A DNA stretch of 64,000 nucleotides from positions 3,230-67,229 of the forward strand of contig JAEVZU010000250.1 of the NCBI GenBank assembly GCA_023392075.1, in the 5' to 3' direction. The DNA comes from Bacillota bacterium. GTDB taxonomy: Bacteria; Bacillota; Clostridia; Acetivibrionales; DSM-1351. Shown here piece after piece: positions 40,016-48,635 of the stretch (position 1 is its first letter; every line of letters begins with the position of its first letter). A program made the translations under genes and the position numbers. The notes beneath the pieces were generated by a model, which was not told the origin of the DNA, made no database searches, and saw only the letters and a list, made by a program, of their open reading frames with translations.

Positions 40016-40129
40016 GTAATTTACATTTTAATTTGCCGGTAAATCAGATAAATTTTATATGGTATAAATTAAAAAAGTGAGGAAAGGTTGAAAGAAAATA
40101 TAAAAATGACTAAAGGAGGTACCGAGCCC

Positions 40130-40192
40130 ATGCCATTTCTATCATCATGTTTTGTGCAAAATGCTGGGCATGGGCATAATTATGAAACCTAA
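40130..40192 (+). CDS. Possible 20-residue leader peptide overlapping GH95 start
   Basis: ATG 40130 is nine bases after a perfect TAAAGGAGGT and opens a short frame, MPFLSSCFVQNAGHGHNYET, ending at TAA 40190-40192. This overlaps the GH95 ATG (40182) in another frame. GH95 itself has no ribosome site, so its translation may depend on reinitiation from this peptide. Confidence 0.45.
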   Translation: MPFLSSCFVQNAGHGHNYET

Positions 40193-42518
40193 TTCTATCA
40201 AGGAAAATAATAAAAAATTAATGCTCTGGTATAAACAGCCTGCCGAGAAATGGCAGCAGGCATTACCGCTGGGAAACGGACATATGGGTGTTATGGTTTA
40301 TGGCGGAATAAATACCGAACGGATTGAGCTGACAGAAAACACATGCTATTCGGGGGAAGCCTCCGATTATAATAATCAGGAAGGCGCGGCACAAGCTGTA
40401 CCCGAAATAAGAAAGGCATTGTTTAAACATGATTATAAAACAGCAGGTGAGTTGTGTGAAAAAATAACAGGCAAAAGATTAAATTATGGAACAAACCTTC
40501 CTTTTGGAAACCTGCTTATTGATTTTGAAAATTGTTCCGGGAAAATATCCGACTACGGCAGGGAATTGCAGCTGGAGAATGCACTATCGATTGTAAGCTA
40601 CAAAGCAGGTGGAGTTCAGTATTCAAGAGAATTATTTGTATCCCATCCCCAAAAGCTTGCCATAATGCGTCTGTCCTCCGGTGAGCAGGGAAAACTGTCA
40701 TTTACTGCTGCAGTAGACGGCGCGGAAAATCCGTTTTCCGTTCATACTGAAGGCAGTGACCTGGTTTTAGATGGTCATGCATTTGAAAACACTCATTCCG
40801 ATGGAAAAACAGGGGTTGCCATTCATGGAAGATTACGTGTTATAGCAGAAAAGGGTACTTCATCTGTGGGAGGAAACTCCATCAGTGTATCAGGGGCAGA
40901 CAGTGCCGTGATATTTTTAGCAATCGGGACAGACTTTGTTGAAAAAGATATCAGGAATGCATGTAAAAACCGGATTGATGCAGCTTCAGGAACAGCTTAT
41001 CAATTTTTAAGAGCTGAGCATATTAAGGAGCACCAAAGCTTGTTCAAAAGAGTTGAACTGGAAATTGACTGTGAGGCCGGGACGGATGTACCCACAGACC
41101 GGAGACTGGGGAAAGTGAAAGAAGGCGGGGAGGATCCTGCTCTGACGGCGCTTATGTTTCAGTATGGCCGCTATCTCCTGATGTCAAGCTCAAGGGAGGA
41201 TTCGCCGCTCCCGGCTCATTTACAGGGTATCTGGAACGACAATGTAGCATGCGGCATGGGCTGGACCTGTGACATGCATCTGGATATCAATACTGAAATG
41301 AATTACTGGCCGTCCGAAGTAACAAATCTGTCGGAATGTAATGTGCCGCTGTTTAAATGGATAGAAGAGAGACTTGTTCCATCCGGACAGAGGACTGCCC
41401 AGGTTACATACGGGTTGGAGGGCTGGACCGCACATGTGGTATCCAATGCATGGGGATATACCGCTCCCGGCTGGGCCACCTCATGGGGAATCCATGTTAC
41501 GGGAGGGTTATGGGTGGCGACTCATCTGTGGGAGCATTACTTATACACCGAAGACAGGGAATTTTTGCGCAATAAGCTATATCCAGTCTATCGTGAGGCA
41601 TTAAAGTTTTTCTTGAAATATGTGGTAAAGGATCCTGAGAGCGGATATTATTTATCAGGCCCCTCCATGTCGCCTGAAAACTCCTTTATGCATGACTGGA
41701 ACAATCCGGTGGAATGCTCCAATTCAATGGGAACAGTATGTGACACTGTAATGATACGTGAGCTTTTCACTTCCTTCATTTCAACCTGCGAGCTTCTGGG
41801 AATAAATGATGAACTGCTTGAAGAAACAAAAGAGAGGCTTGATAAATTGCCGCCTTTCAAAATCGGCAGCCGGGGACAGCTGCAGGAGTGGTTCTATGAT
41901 TATGATGAACCTGACCCGCATCACCGTCATACATCTCACCTGCTGTCGGTTTTCCCGTATTGGCAGGTAAGCCCTGAGACAACACCGGAGCTGGCACAGG
42001 CTGCAAAGGCAAGTATTCGGAGACGTACTACTCCGGCGTGGAGATGGGAGGATTCCGGCTGGTCAAGAGCTTTGCTCTTACTTTATTCGGCAAGGCTGCT
42101 CCAACCGGAGGAAACCTATCGGCATATACTTGCCTTTCAGAGAGGGCTTACCAATGATAATCTTCTTTCCTTCTGTCTTCCCGGAGCCGGTGCTGAAACA
42201 AATGTATACGAGATGGATGGAACTACCGGGCTCTGCAGTGGAGTAGCTGAAGCACTCCTCCAGAGTCATAACAACATTATTAATATACTCCCTGCACTGC
42301 CGGAAAAGTGGGGGACAGGATATGTAAAAGGCCTCAGGGCCAGAGGCGGTTATACGGTTGGCATCGGCTGGAGAGGCAATGTGCTTGAAAGTGTAGAATT
42401 GGTAGCTCAGAAGAATACCGTCTGCACAATAAAATATAAAGATAGAAAAGCCGAAATTCCTGTAGTTAAAGGAGAAAGATATCTGCTGGACGGAAAATTA
42501 AAGGTTATGGCAGGATAA
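40182..42518 (+). CDS. GH95 alpha-L-fucosidase (cytoplasmic)
   Basis: A 778-residue glycoside hydrolase family 95 enzyme: N-terminal beta domain beginning LMLWYKQPAEKWQQALPLGNGHMGVMVYGG, then the (alpha/alpha)6 barrel with LPAHLQGIWND, DMHLDINTEMNYWPSEVTNL (Asn residues of the active site), HHRHTSHLLSVFP and the late RARGGYTVGIGWRG. GH95 enzymes invert alpha-1,2-linked L-fucose (xyloglucan, mucin or milk glycans); some act as alpha-L-galactosidases. There is no signal peptide, so it acts on imported oligosaccharide. ATG 40182 lacks a ribosome site; a leader peptide with a perfect one overlaps it. Confidence 0.93.
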   Translation: MKPNSIKENNKKLMLWYKQPAEKWQQALPLGNGHMGVMVYGGINTERIELTENTCYSGEASDYNNQEGAAQAVPEIRKALFKHDYKTAGELCEKITGKRLNYGTNLPFGNLLIDFENCSGKISDYGRELQLENALSIVSYKAGGVQYSRELFVSHPQKLAIMRLSSGEQGKLSFTAAVDGAENPFSVHTEGSDLVLDGHAFENTHSDGKTGVAIHGRLRVIAEKGTSSVGGNSISVSGADSAVIFLAIGTDFVEKDIRNACKNRIDAASGTAYQFLRAEHIKEHQSLFKRVELEIDCEAGTDVPTDRRLGKVKEGGEDPALTALMFQYGRYLLMSSSREDSPLPAHLQGIWNDNVACGMGWTCDMHLDINTEMNYWPSEVTNLSECNVPLFKWIEERLVPSGQRTAQVTYGLEGWTAHVVSNAWGYTAPGWATSWGIHVTGGLWVATHLWEHYLYTEDREFLRNKLYPVYREALKFFLKYVVKDPESGYYLSGPSMSPENSFMHDWNNPVECSNSMGTVCDTVMIRELFTSFISTCELLGINDELLEETKERLDKLPPFKIGSRGQLQEWFYDYDEPDPHHRHTSHLLSVFPYWQVSPETTPELAQAAKASIRRRTTPAWRWEDSGWSRALLLLYSARLLQPEETYRHILAFQRGLTNDNLLSFCLPGAGAETNVYEMDGTTGLCSGVAEALLQSHNNIINILPALPEKWGTGYVKGLRARGGYTVGIGWRGNVLESVELVAQKNTVCTIKYKDRKAEIPVVKGERYLLDGKLKVMAG

Positions 42519-42615
42519 CTTGAGTGCCATGCTCAATCGGCGGGAAGTCAGATACTTCCTGCCGTGGATACGCTGTACAAATATACTGGAAATGAGTATA
42601 AAGGAGGAGAACATC

Positions 42616-43224
42616 ATGCCGGTGCTTGAAACATACGAATGGTGTGATTTCTGGTGGGAAAAGACAGACAGGAAGGATAAGCCGAGAGTTCTGCTGATAG
42701 GTGACTCAATCGCCAGGGCATACAGGCCAAGAGTTAATCAGCTGCTTAAGGAGGCTGCATATGTGGATATGCTGGCAACCTCCAGGGCTGTCGATAATCC
42801 TTCATTTAAGAGTGAGATAGGATATATGCTGTCTCAGGAGAACTTCAGGTATAAGGTTATACATTTTAATAATGGAATACATGGGCTGCACCTGTCCGTC
42901 CAGGAATATCAAAATGGATTGGAGGAGGCTGTGGAATATATAATTGAAAATTGCGGGAAAGCAAGGCTTATTTTAGCTCTTTCCACACCTGTCACCGTTG
43001 AAGGCAGAAAAGAGATTATCAATACCGGACTTACAGATAAGCTGGTTGATAGAAATAATGCCATGAGATTGATAGGAAATAAATATAACCTCACAATAAA
43101 TGACTTATATACACCAATGCTTGGAAAGAGTGAGTATAGAGCCGGGGATGGTCTCCACTACAATGATGAGGGAGAAAATGCCCAGGCAGACATAGTGGCC
43201 GGGAAGATAATGGAATTCCTTTAA
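42616..43224 (+). CDS. SGNH/GDSL family hydrolase
   Basis: A 202-residue SGNH-fold esterase. Block I VLLIGDSIARAY carries the catalytic Ser; HFNNGIHGLHLS fits block III (Asn); GDGLHYNDEGENAQAD is block V with Asp and His. No signal peptide. AAGGAGGAG precedes ATG 42616; the longer frame from 42520 is not supported. Placed right after the GH95 gene, it probably removes acetyl groups from imported fucosylated oligosaccharides; O-acetylated galactose of xyloglucan is one such substrate. This is inference from context. Confidence 0.87.
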   Translation: MPVLETYEWCDFWWEKTDRKDKPRVLLIGDSIARAYRPRVNQLLKEAAYVDMLATSRAVDNPSFKSEIGYMLSQENFRYKVIHFNNGIHGLHLSVQEYQNGLEEAVEYIIENCGKARLILALSTPVTVEGRKEIINTGLTDKLVDRNNAMRLIGNKYNLTINDLYTPMLGKSEYRAGDGLHYNDEGENAQADIVAGKIMEFL

Positions 43225-43383
43225 TAATAAAAGTCCCATACAAATAAAATTGTACCTGTAAGTTATTCCTGTAATATAATCATATGTCACAATGTAAAAT
43301 GAAGTGATTCTTTTCAAAATTAACTCCGTGAAAATAAAATGTTTTGGTACATAAATCCAAATAATTTTACAGGAGGAAAATTT

Positions 43384-46300
43384 ATGAGAAAAGTAAAAAA
43401 GCCGGGAATGCTGCTCTTAGCACTTCTCATGGTACTGAACTCGCTGAGTCTGCTTTTGCCGTCAGAGGCAAAAGCAGCTGCACTGCCTGCACCGGAAGTT
43501 GCGCAATTCACAGATTTTGTTAAAGGAAATTCTGATGCAAGGCCGTATATGGGTTGGAGTACTTACAGCTTGCAAGTGTATGACGGACCTGCAGGCAAAT
43601 GGATTTCAGAGGAAAAGCTCAAGCAGCAGTCCGATGCAATGCATCAAAAACTGCAATCCCACGGTTACAAATATATAAATATTGATGCAGGCTGGAATGG
43701 CGCTGAAGATGAATATGGAAGGCCCACTCCCAGTGAGACCCAATATCCGGGCGGATTTAAAAACCTGATTGATTATATCCACAATAATGGCCAGAAAGTG
43801 GGCATTTATTGCATTCCGGGGATATCTAGGGATGCTATTGATAATAATCTTCCTATACTGGGTACAGAAAAATATGATAGGAATACCGAACCCGGTCATG
43901 TAAAGCAGCCGCTTCATATCCAGGACATAATAGAAAGGGATTCAAAGGGTGATCCGGTCAAAATTGATGCCTGGGAGGCTTATACATATAAAATTGATTT
44001 TAATAAAGCCGGCGCTCTTGAATACATCCAATCGGTAGCAGATCTTTTCCATGAATGGGGAATTGATTTTGTCAAACTGGACAGTGTTACACCCGGTTCA
44101 GACAAAGGAAACTCAAAGGATTCCAGAGGAAATGTCTGGGCATGGGGGTATGCACTGGCAAAATATAATATCTGGCTGGAAATATCCTGGGCAGTTGAGC
44201 ACAATTATGTTGACCAATGGAAGAAATGGGCCAATGGCTGGAGAGTTGAACATGATGTGGAGGCATATGACAAAAATATAGGTATGACCCAATGGCCATG
44301 TATTTCAAGGTTGTTCCCGGTTGCGGCATTATGGTGGAGAGATGCCGGCCCCGGCGGCTGGAATGATTTCGACTCATTGAATGTAGGAAATGGTTCAATG
44401 GACGGTTTGACAAAGGAGGAGCGTCAGACTGCGGCAACCATATGGGCTATTTCATGTGCCCAGTTTTATACCGGTGATGACCTGACAAAACTTGACAGCT
44501 TTGGGCTTTCACTTCTTACCAATGATGAAGTTATTGCGGTAGATCAGGGAGGACACCCTGCACATCCTGTCTCAATGGATACTCAGCAACAAATATGGTA
44601 TTCGAATAACGGAGACGGTACATTCAACGTGGCGGTATTCAATCTGGGTTCCAAAGCTGTAACAATGAATGTTAAATGGAGTGATATCGGACTTACGGGA
44701 GCAGCGTCTGTAAGAGATTTGTGGAGCCATACCGAACTTGGAGCTTTTACCGGCGGCATATCAGGAATAGAACTTGACCCGCATGCTTCGCGCCTGTTTA
44801 AGGTTACAGCCAGCAGCGGCACTGCAGCGGTAAATGACGACGATACAAATATTATCTACAGCGGCAATTGGACACGCAATGGCGGAAAGGAAGTTGCTGT
44901 ACAGTCACAGGATCTCGTTGTGACTATAAACGATTCAACCGGTCAGCCTCAAGTTCCTGTAATTGGGGGTTCAAGTGTCACTATCAATGATAGCGACAGG
45001 ACTATCAACTATGACAATACCTTTAGTTACAGCAGCAACAGAGAACGATACGGTGCTGATGATTATAATGATGACGTCCATTATACAAACACCTCCGGAG
45101 GTGCTATTGAATATACCTTCAAAGGTACCGGGGTTGATGTGATTACCGAAAATGCAGGCTATGAACATGCCGATGTCTATCTGGACAATGTATTTGTACA
45201 GCATGTGGACAATACTCCTGGCAGCAGAGTTAATCAGGAAGTATTATACAGTGTCCTGGACCTTCCCTATGGAGAACACACTGTAAAAATTGTTAATACA
45301 TACACTGACTATTTACAGATAGATGCCTTTAAAGTTAGCGGGAACACATTTATAAATCCTGATTCAGCCAGCTTTGATGGTTCAAACGGAATTGAAATTA
45401 CTCCTGTATATGGTGTTGATTCAATTGAATCGATTAAAAACGGTGAAATATCATTGTCGGCAAATATTGATTATACAGTCAGCGGAAGTGCAATTGTTGT
45501 AAATGGCAGCTATCTGTCCAAACAGCAGGAAGGAAGAACAAAGCTTGTATTTACATTTGCCGGGGGAGCTTACCATACGCTGTCTGTAGATATCCCCGAA
45601 GCTACCCGGCCTCCCGCCGGAGCAAACGGCAGGTATATAATGGTAAATGATAATGATCCGGGTATCAGTTATAACGGGAAATGGGGCTCGGGAGGCCGTA
45701 ACGCCGATCTGAAGGACTACATGGGAGATGCGCATTACGGCGAAACCGATTCGGGAAACCAGCCCAATTTTGAATATACCTTCAATGGGACAGGAATTGG
45801 CTATTATTGTGAATTGGATCCCGAACAAGGGGACATAGATTTTTATATAGATAATGTCAAGGCGGGTACTGCCAGCTCCCGCTGTACAGGTTCAAAACAA
45901 GCCTCGGCAATGATCTGGCAAACCAGCGGGTTAAGTGATGGAATTCATACATTTAAAGCAGTAAAAGCGGATAATACAACGTTTATGTTGTTTGATGCAC
46001 TTAGGGTTGAAGTTCCCAATCTTATGAGTCCGGTTACTGCCAATTTTGATAAAAACATCACTGAACAAAGAGATATGCATATATTCCTTACCGGGAACCT
46101 TAACAATTTCTCAGGAATATACAATGGAGCACATCCTCTGGTTCAGGGAACCGATTACAGCCTGTCAGTAGATTTGATAACAATAAACAAGGCATATCTG
46201 GCGGCACAGCCGGCAGGTAAAACAAGTCTGTCATTCATGTACAATGGAGACTTCAACAATGATGTACATTCTACTGCCGCTGATGGAGATTCCTTCCGAT

Positions 46301-47928
46301 ACAGCTTTACCGGGACAGGGGTAAGCCTTATAGGACCTGTAAGTCCTGACCAGGGGGACATGGACATATATGTGGACGGAGTTCTGAAACAGACAGTCAG
46401 TGCCTACAGCAGCGACAAGCGTTCGAATCAGCTCTTATACTCAATAACTGGACTGAACAGCGGTACACATACTATCAGTGGAGTTAAAAGAAGCGGAAAC
46501 TTAATGATTGTCGACCGGATTAATTTTATTACAGGCCGATCAAATGGTGGTTCAACACCTTCAAATGGCGGATCAGCACCTTCAAACGGAGGTTCAGCTC
46601 CGTCATCAGGTGGAACAACTCAGGTATCGGGGGGATCAACAGCAACACTTCCTGCAACAGAGGTAGTAAAAATCATAATTGCAGGGTCGGATATACCTGT
46701 TACAGTCAACAGAACAACACGGGCGGATGGCAGTAAAAGGGATGAAGTGAAACTGACACAGGAAGAGACCAAAAAGTTTGTTGCTGAATTGACAAAAGCA
46801 GGTAAAACAGCTGCAGTAATAACTATTCCCGACTTAAAGGACGAGGTGGCCGAAACGAAAGTGACCATAACAAAAGACTCTGCCGGATTTATTACAGATC
46901 ATAAAATTGATCTGGAGATCAATTTTACCAATTGTATAGTTCATATTCCATATTTATCACTTAGTGGAATAGCAGAAGATATTGTTTTCACCATAACACC
47001 TGTGAAAGCTCAGGCCAAACAGGCTCAAATCGCTGCTGATGCCAACAGCTCAAACATTGTAATGGCAGCAACCGCTGGAAACAGGGTGACGGTTGCAGGG
47101 CGGCCAATGTCTATTGTGACAAATTTGAAGAATAAAGCTGTTAGTTTGGTACTGCCCCTTACAGGTGTTGATTTGTCCGGCTCAGGACAGTTGGGAGTCT
47201 ACATAGAGCACAGTGACGGGACAAGGGAATATAAGGCGGGAAAGCTTGTTGATTTTAACAGTGTAAAAGGGATATCCTTTGAGGTTGACAGGTTCAGTAC
47301 ATTTGCAATTGTTATGTCGGAGGCGTTAATAAAAGAGCATAAAGCATATGTGAGCGGATATGAGGACGGATTATTCCATCCTGAGAGAAAAATAACACGT
47401 GCCGAAATGGCATGCATGCTTGCCGGCGCATTAGGGCTGCATGAGACAGCGGGCATTTCATACAGTGATGTCAAAGCTGATTATTGGGCTGCAGACGCCA
47501 TAGCAAAGGTAACAGGGGCTGGACTGATGAAAGGTTACAGTGACAATAAATTCAAACCCGGCCAGACACTTACACGTGCCGAAGCTGCCGCTATTGCCGC
47601 CGGCTTGATCAAGGATGCAGGCATTGATGCAAAGACATTCAATGATATAGCTGACAGCTGGGCAAAAGACTATATTGTGAAAGCTGAGGCTGCCGGTGTA
47701 ATGGGTGGTTATTCCGATGGGACATTCAGGCCCGGAGAACCATTGACACGTGCTGAAGCCGTTGTGGTAATCAACAGAATTCTTGGAAGGGGGCCTCTGA
47801 ATGGAATAAATGAATCAGAATGGAAGGATATCTCCGGTTCATTTTGGGCAGCAGGAGATATAATGGAGGCATCAATGGACCATTCCTTTAAATTGAATGC
47901 TCAAGGCGGGGAACAGTTTGTTAAATAG
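43384..47928 (+). CDS. SLH-anchored multi-domain GH27 glycosidase
   Basis: A 1514-residue secreted enzyme. Signal peptide (1 to about 32, AKA-A), GH27 barrel (about 45-480; nucleophile Asp233 in FVKLDSV, acid/base Asp291 in WRVEHD), then alternating beta modules: jelly-roll segments of EYTFKGTGVDV type and two X2-like Ig modules (PDSASFDGS; TANFDKNITEQ). A Ser/Gly linker of SNGGSAP repeats (about 1054-1080) leads to a further domain and three SLH repeats near the C-terminus (VSGYEDGLFHPERKITRAEM; MKGYSDNKFKPGQTLTRAEA; MGGYSDGTFRPGEPLTRAEA). GH27 acts on alpha-galactose or beta-L-arabinopyranose. AGGAGG precedes ATG 43384. Confidence 0.92.
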   Translation: MRKVKKPGMLLLALLMVLNSLSLLLPSEAKAAALPAPEVAQFTDFVKGNSDARPYMGWSTYSLQVYDGPAGKWISEEKLKQQSDAMHQKLQSHGYKYINIDAGWNGAEDEYGRPTPSETQYPGGFKNLIDYIHNNGQKVGIYCIPGISRDAIDNNLPILGTEKYDRNTEPGHVKQPLHIQDIIERDSKGDPVKIDAWEAYTYKIDFNKAGALEYIQSVADLFHEWGIDFVKLDSVTPGSDKGNSKDSRGNVWAWGYALAKYNIWLEISWAVEHNYVDQWKKWANGWRVEHDVEAYDKNIGMTQWPCISRLFPVAALWWRDAGPGGWNDFDSLNVGNGSMDGLTKEERQTAATIWAISCAQFYTGDDLTKLDSFGLSLLTNDEVIAVDQGGHPAHPVSMDTQQQIWYSNNGDGTFNVAVFNLGSKAVTMNVKWSDIGLTGAASVRDLWSHTELGAFTGGISGIELDPHASRLFKVTASSGTAAVNDDDTNIIYSGNWTRNGGKEVAVQSQDLVVTINDSTGQPQVPVIGGSSVTINDSDRTINYDNTFSYSSNRERYGADDYNDDVHYTNTSGGAIEYTFKGTGVDVITENAGYEHADVYLDNVFVQHVDNTPGSRVNQEVLYSVLDLPYGEHTVKIVNTYTDYLQIDAFKVSGNTFINPDSASFDGSNGIEITPVYGVDSIESIKNGEISLSANIDYTVSGSAIVVNGSYLSKQQEGRTKLVFTFAGGAYHTLSVDIPEATRPPAGANGRYIMVNDNDPGISYNGKWGSGGRNADLKDYMGDAHYGETDSGNQPNFEYTFNGTGIGYYCELDPEQGDIDFYIDNVKAGTASSRCTGSKQASAMIWQTSGLSDGIHTFKAVKADNTTFMLFDALRVEVPNLMSPVTANFDKNITEQRDMHIFLTGNLNNFSGIYNGAHPLVQGTDYSLSVDLITINKAYLAAQPAGKTSLSFMYNGDFNNDVHSTAADGDSFRYSFTGTGVSLIGPVSPDQGDMDIYVDGVLKQTVSAYSSDKRSNQLLYSITGLNSGTHTISGVKRSGNLMIVDRINFITGRSNGGSTPSNGGSAPSNGGSAPSSGGTTQVSGGSTATLPATEVVKIIIAGSDIPVTVNRTTRADGSKRDEVKLTQEETKKFVAELTKAGKTAAVITIPDLKDEVAETKVTITKDSAGFITDHKIDLEINFTNCIVHIPYLSLSGIAEDIVFTITPVKAQAKQAQIAADANSSNIVMAATAGNRVTVAGRPMSIVTNLKNKAVSLVLPLTGVDLSGSGQLGVYIEHSDGTREYKAGKLVDFNSVKGISFEVDRFSTFAIVMSEALIKEHKAYVSGYEDGLFHPERKITRAEMACMLAGALGLHETAGISYSDVKADYWAADAIAKVTGAGLMKGYSDNKFKPGQTLTRAEAAAIAAGLIKDAGIDAKTFNDIADSWAKDYIVKAEAAGVMGGYSDGTFRPGEPLTRAEAVVVINRILGRGPLNGINESEWKDISGSFWAAGDIMEASMDHSFKLNAQGGEQFVK

Positions 47929-48033
47929 CGGTTCAAATTGACCTGTCAATTTGACGGCAAAAAGACATCGGCATAAACTGTGCAGCTGAAAAGCCGAGCA
48001 ACAATTTAACGAGCACTATTAGTCAAGTTAATA

Positions 48034-48090
48034 AAAGACGGCTGTCCCCATATTTAAAATATGGTTAATGACAGCCGTCTTTATTTGTTT
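48034..48090 (+). terminator. Terminator after GH27 gene
   Basis: AAAGACGGCTGTC (48034-48046) and GACAGCCGTCTTT (48070-48082) with an inner stem CCATATTT/AAATATGG, then TTATTTGTTT. Confidence 0.88.
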
Positions 48091-48266
48091 CCTATAAATA
48101 ATGTAGAAGGATGGCATTGAAAACGAATTAAAAACCGGTATTAACACATAATAATAAAAATAATTTACAGCTATTTTGCAAGAATTTAACAAATCTCAAG
48201 ATATATCGAGGAAAATTAAGATTCCTGGGTTATAATTATGTTTAAACAGAATATTTTTGATTTTTA

Positions 48267-48489
48267 TTGATTTTTTTAGATATTTTTTGTATAATCACGC
48301 TTGTATTATTGACCGGCAATAAGCCGGCCGGCTTTTTACACCGATGTATGAAAGCGGTGCGGAGGCTGGCTGTTACAAGGCAAACTGGAACAAATTTGAT
48401 CAGTATTTACCGGCCGCTATGTCGGCTCATGGAGGTTAGCTTGAAAGACTTCACTTGCGTTCGCCTTCCAAGCAAACCTGTGAATTTAT
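48267..48489 (+). promoter_or_regulatory. Promoter and long structured leader of the response regulator gene
   Basis: TTGATT (48267-48272), 17-bp spacer, TATAAT (48290-48295). Right after the predicted start, CCGGC-aataa-GCCGG followed by CCGGCTTTTT (48313-48336) looks like an attenuator. Then CACCG/CGGTG, a hairpin in CCGGCCGCTATGTCGGC, and GGAGGTTAGCTTGAAAGA (48431-48448), an R-type end shared with 13752. Small frames here are not convincing genes. Confidence 0.55.
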
Positions 48490-48635
48490 GGCCGTGCGAA
48501 ATATTCAAAGTATTTATCAATACTTTGAAAGCGCACACGGCCAATTAACCTCCTTTATTCGCCACATTGCGGTAAAGGATAATTACTTATATAACATTTT
48601 GCGGCCACAAATGTGGCTCATGGAGGTTAATATAG
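48490..48635 (+). promoter_or_regulatory. R-type leader element (copy R2) with masked Shine-Dalgarno
   Basis: Hairpin CAAAGTATT-tatc-AATACTTTG (48506-48527) sits inside a larger stem of TGGCCGTGCG and GCACACGGCCA. Then ATTAACCTCC (48544-48553), TTTATTCGCC, hairpin GCCAC-aaat-GTGGC (48604-48617) and GGAGGTTAAT (48622-48631), which is the ribosome site for ATG 48636 and perfectly complementary to the upstream decamer. Confidence 0.7.

Noticed and set aside
46560..46620. Short direct repeats that could suggest a CRISPR-like array
   Set aside because: They encode the Ser/Gly linker SNGGSAP in frame within the GH27 gene; no spacers or cas genes.
48385..48410. CAAGGCAAACTGG resembling the conserved core of a c-di-GMP-I riboswitch
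   Set aside because: The second conserved block (GACGCAAAGCC-like) and the receptor helix are missing.
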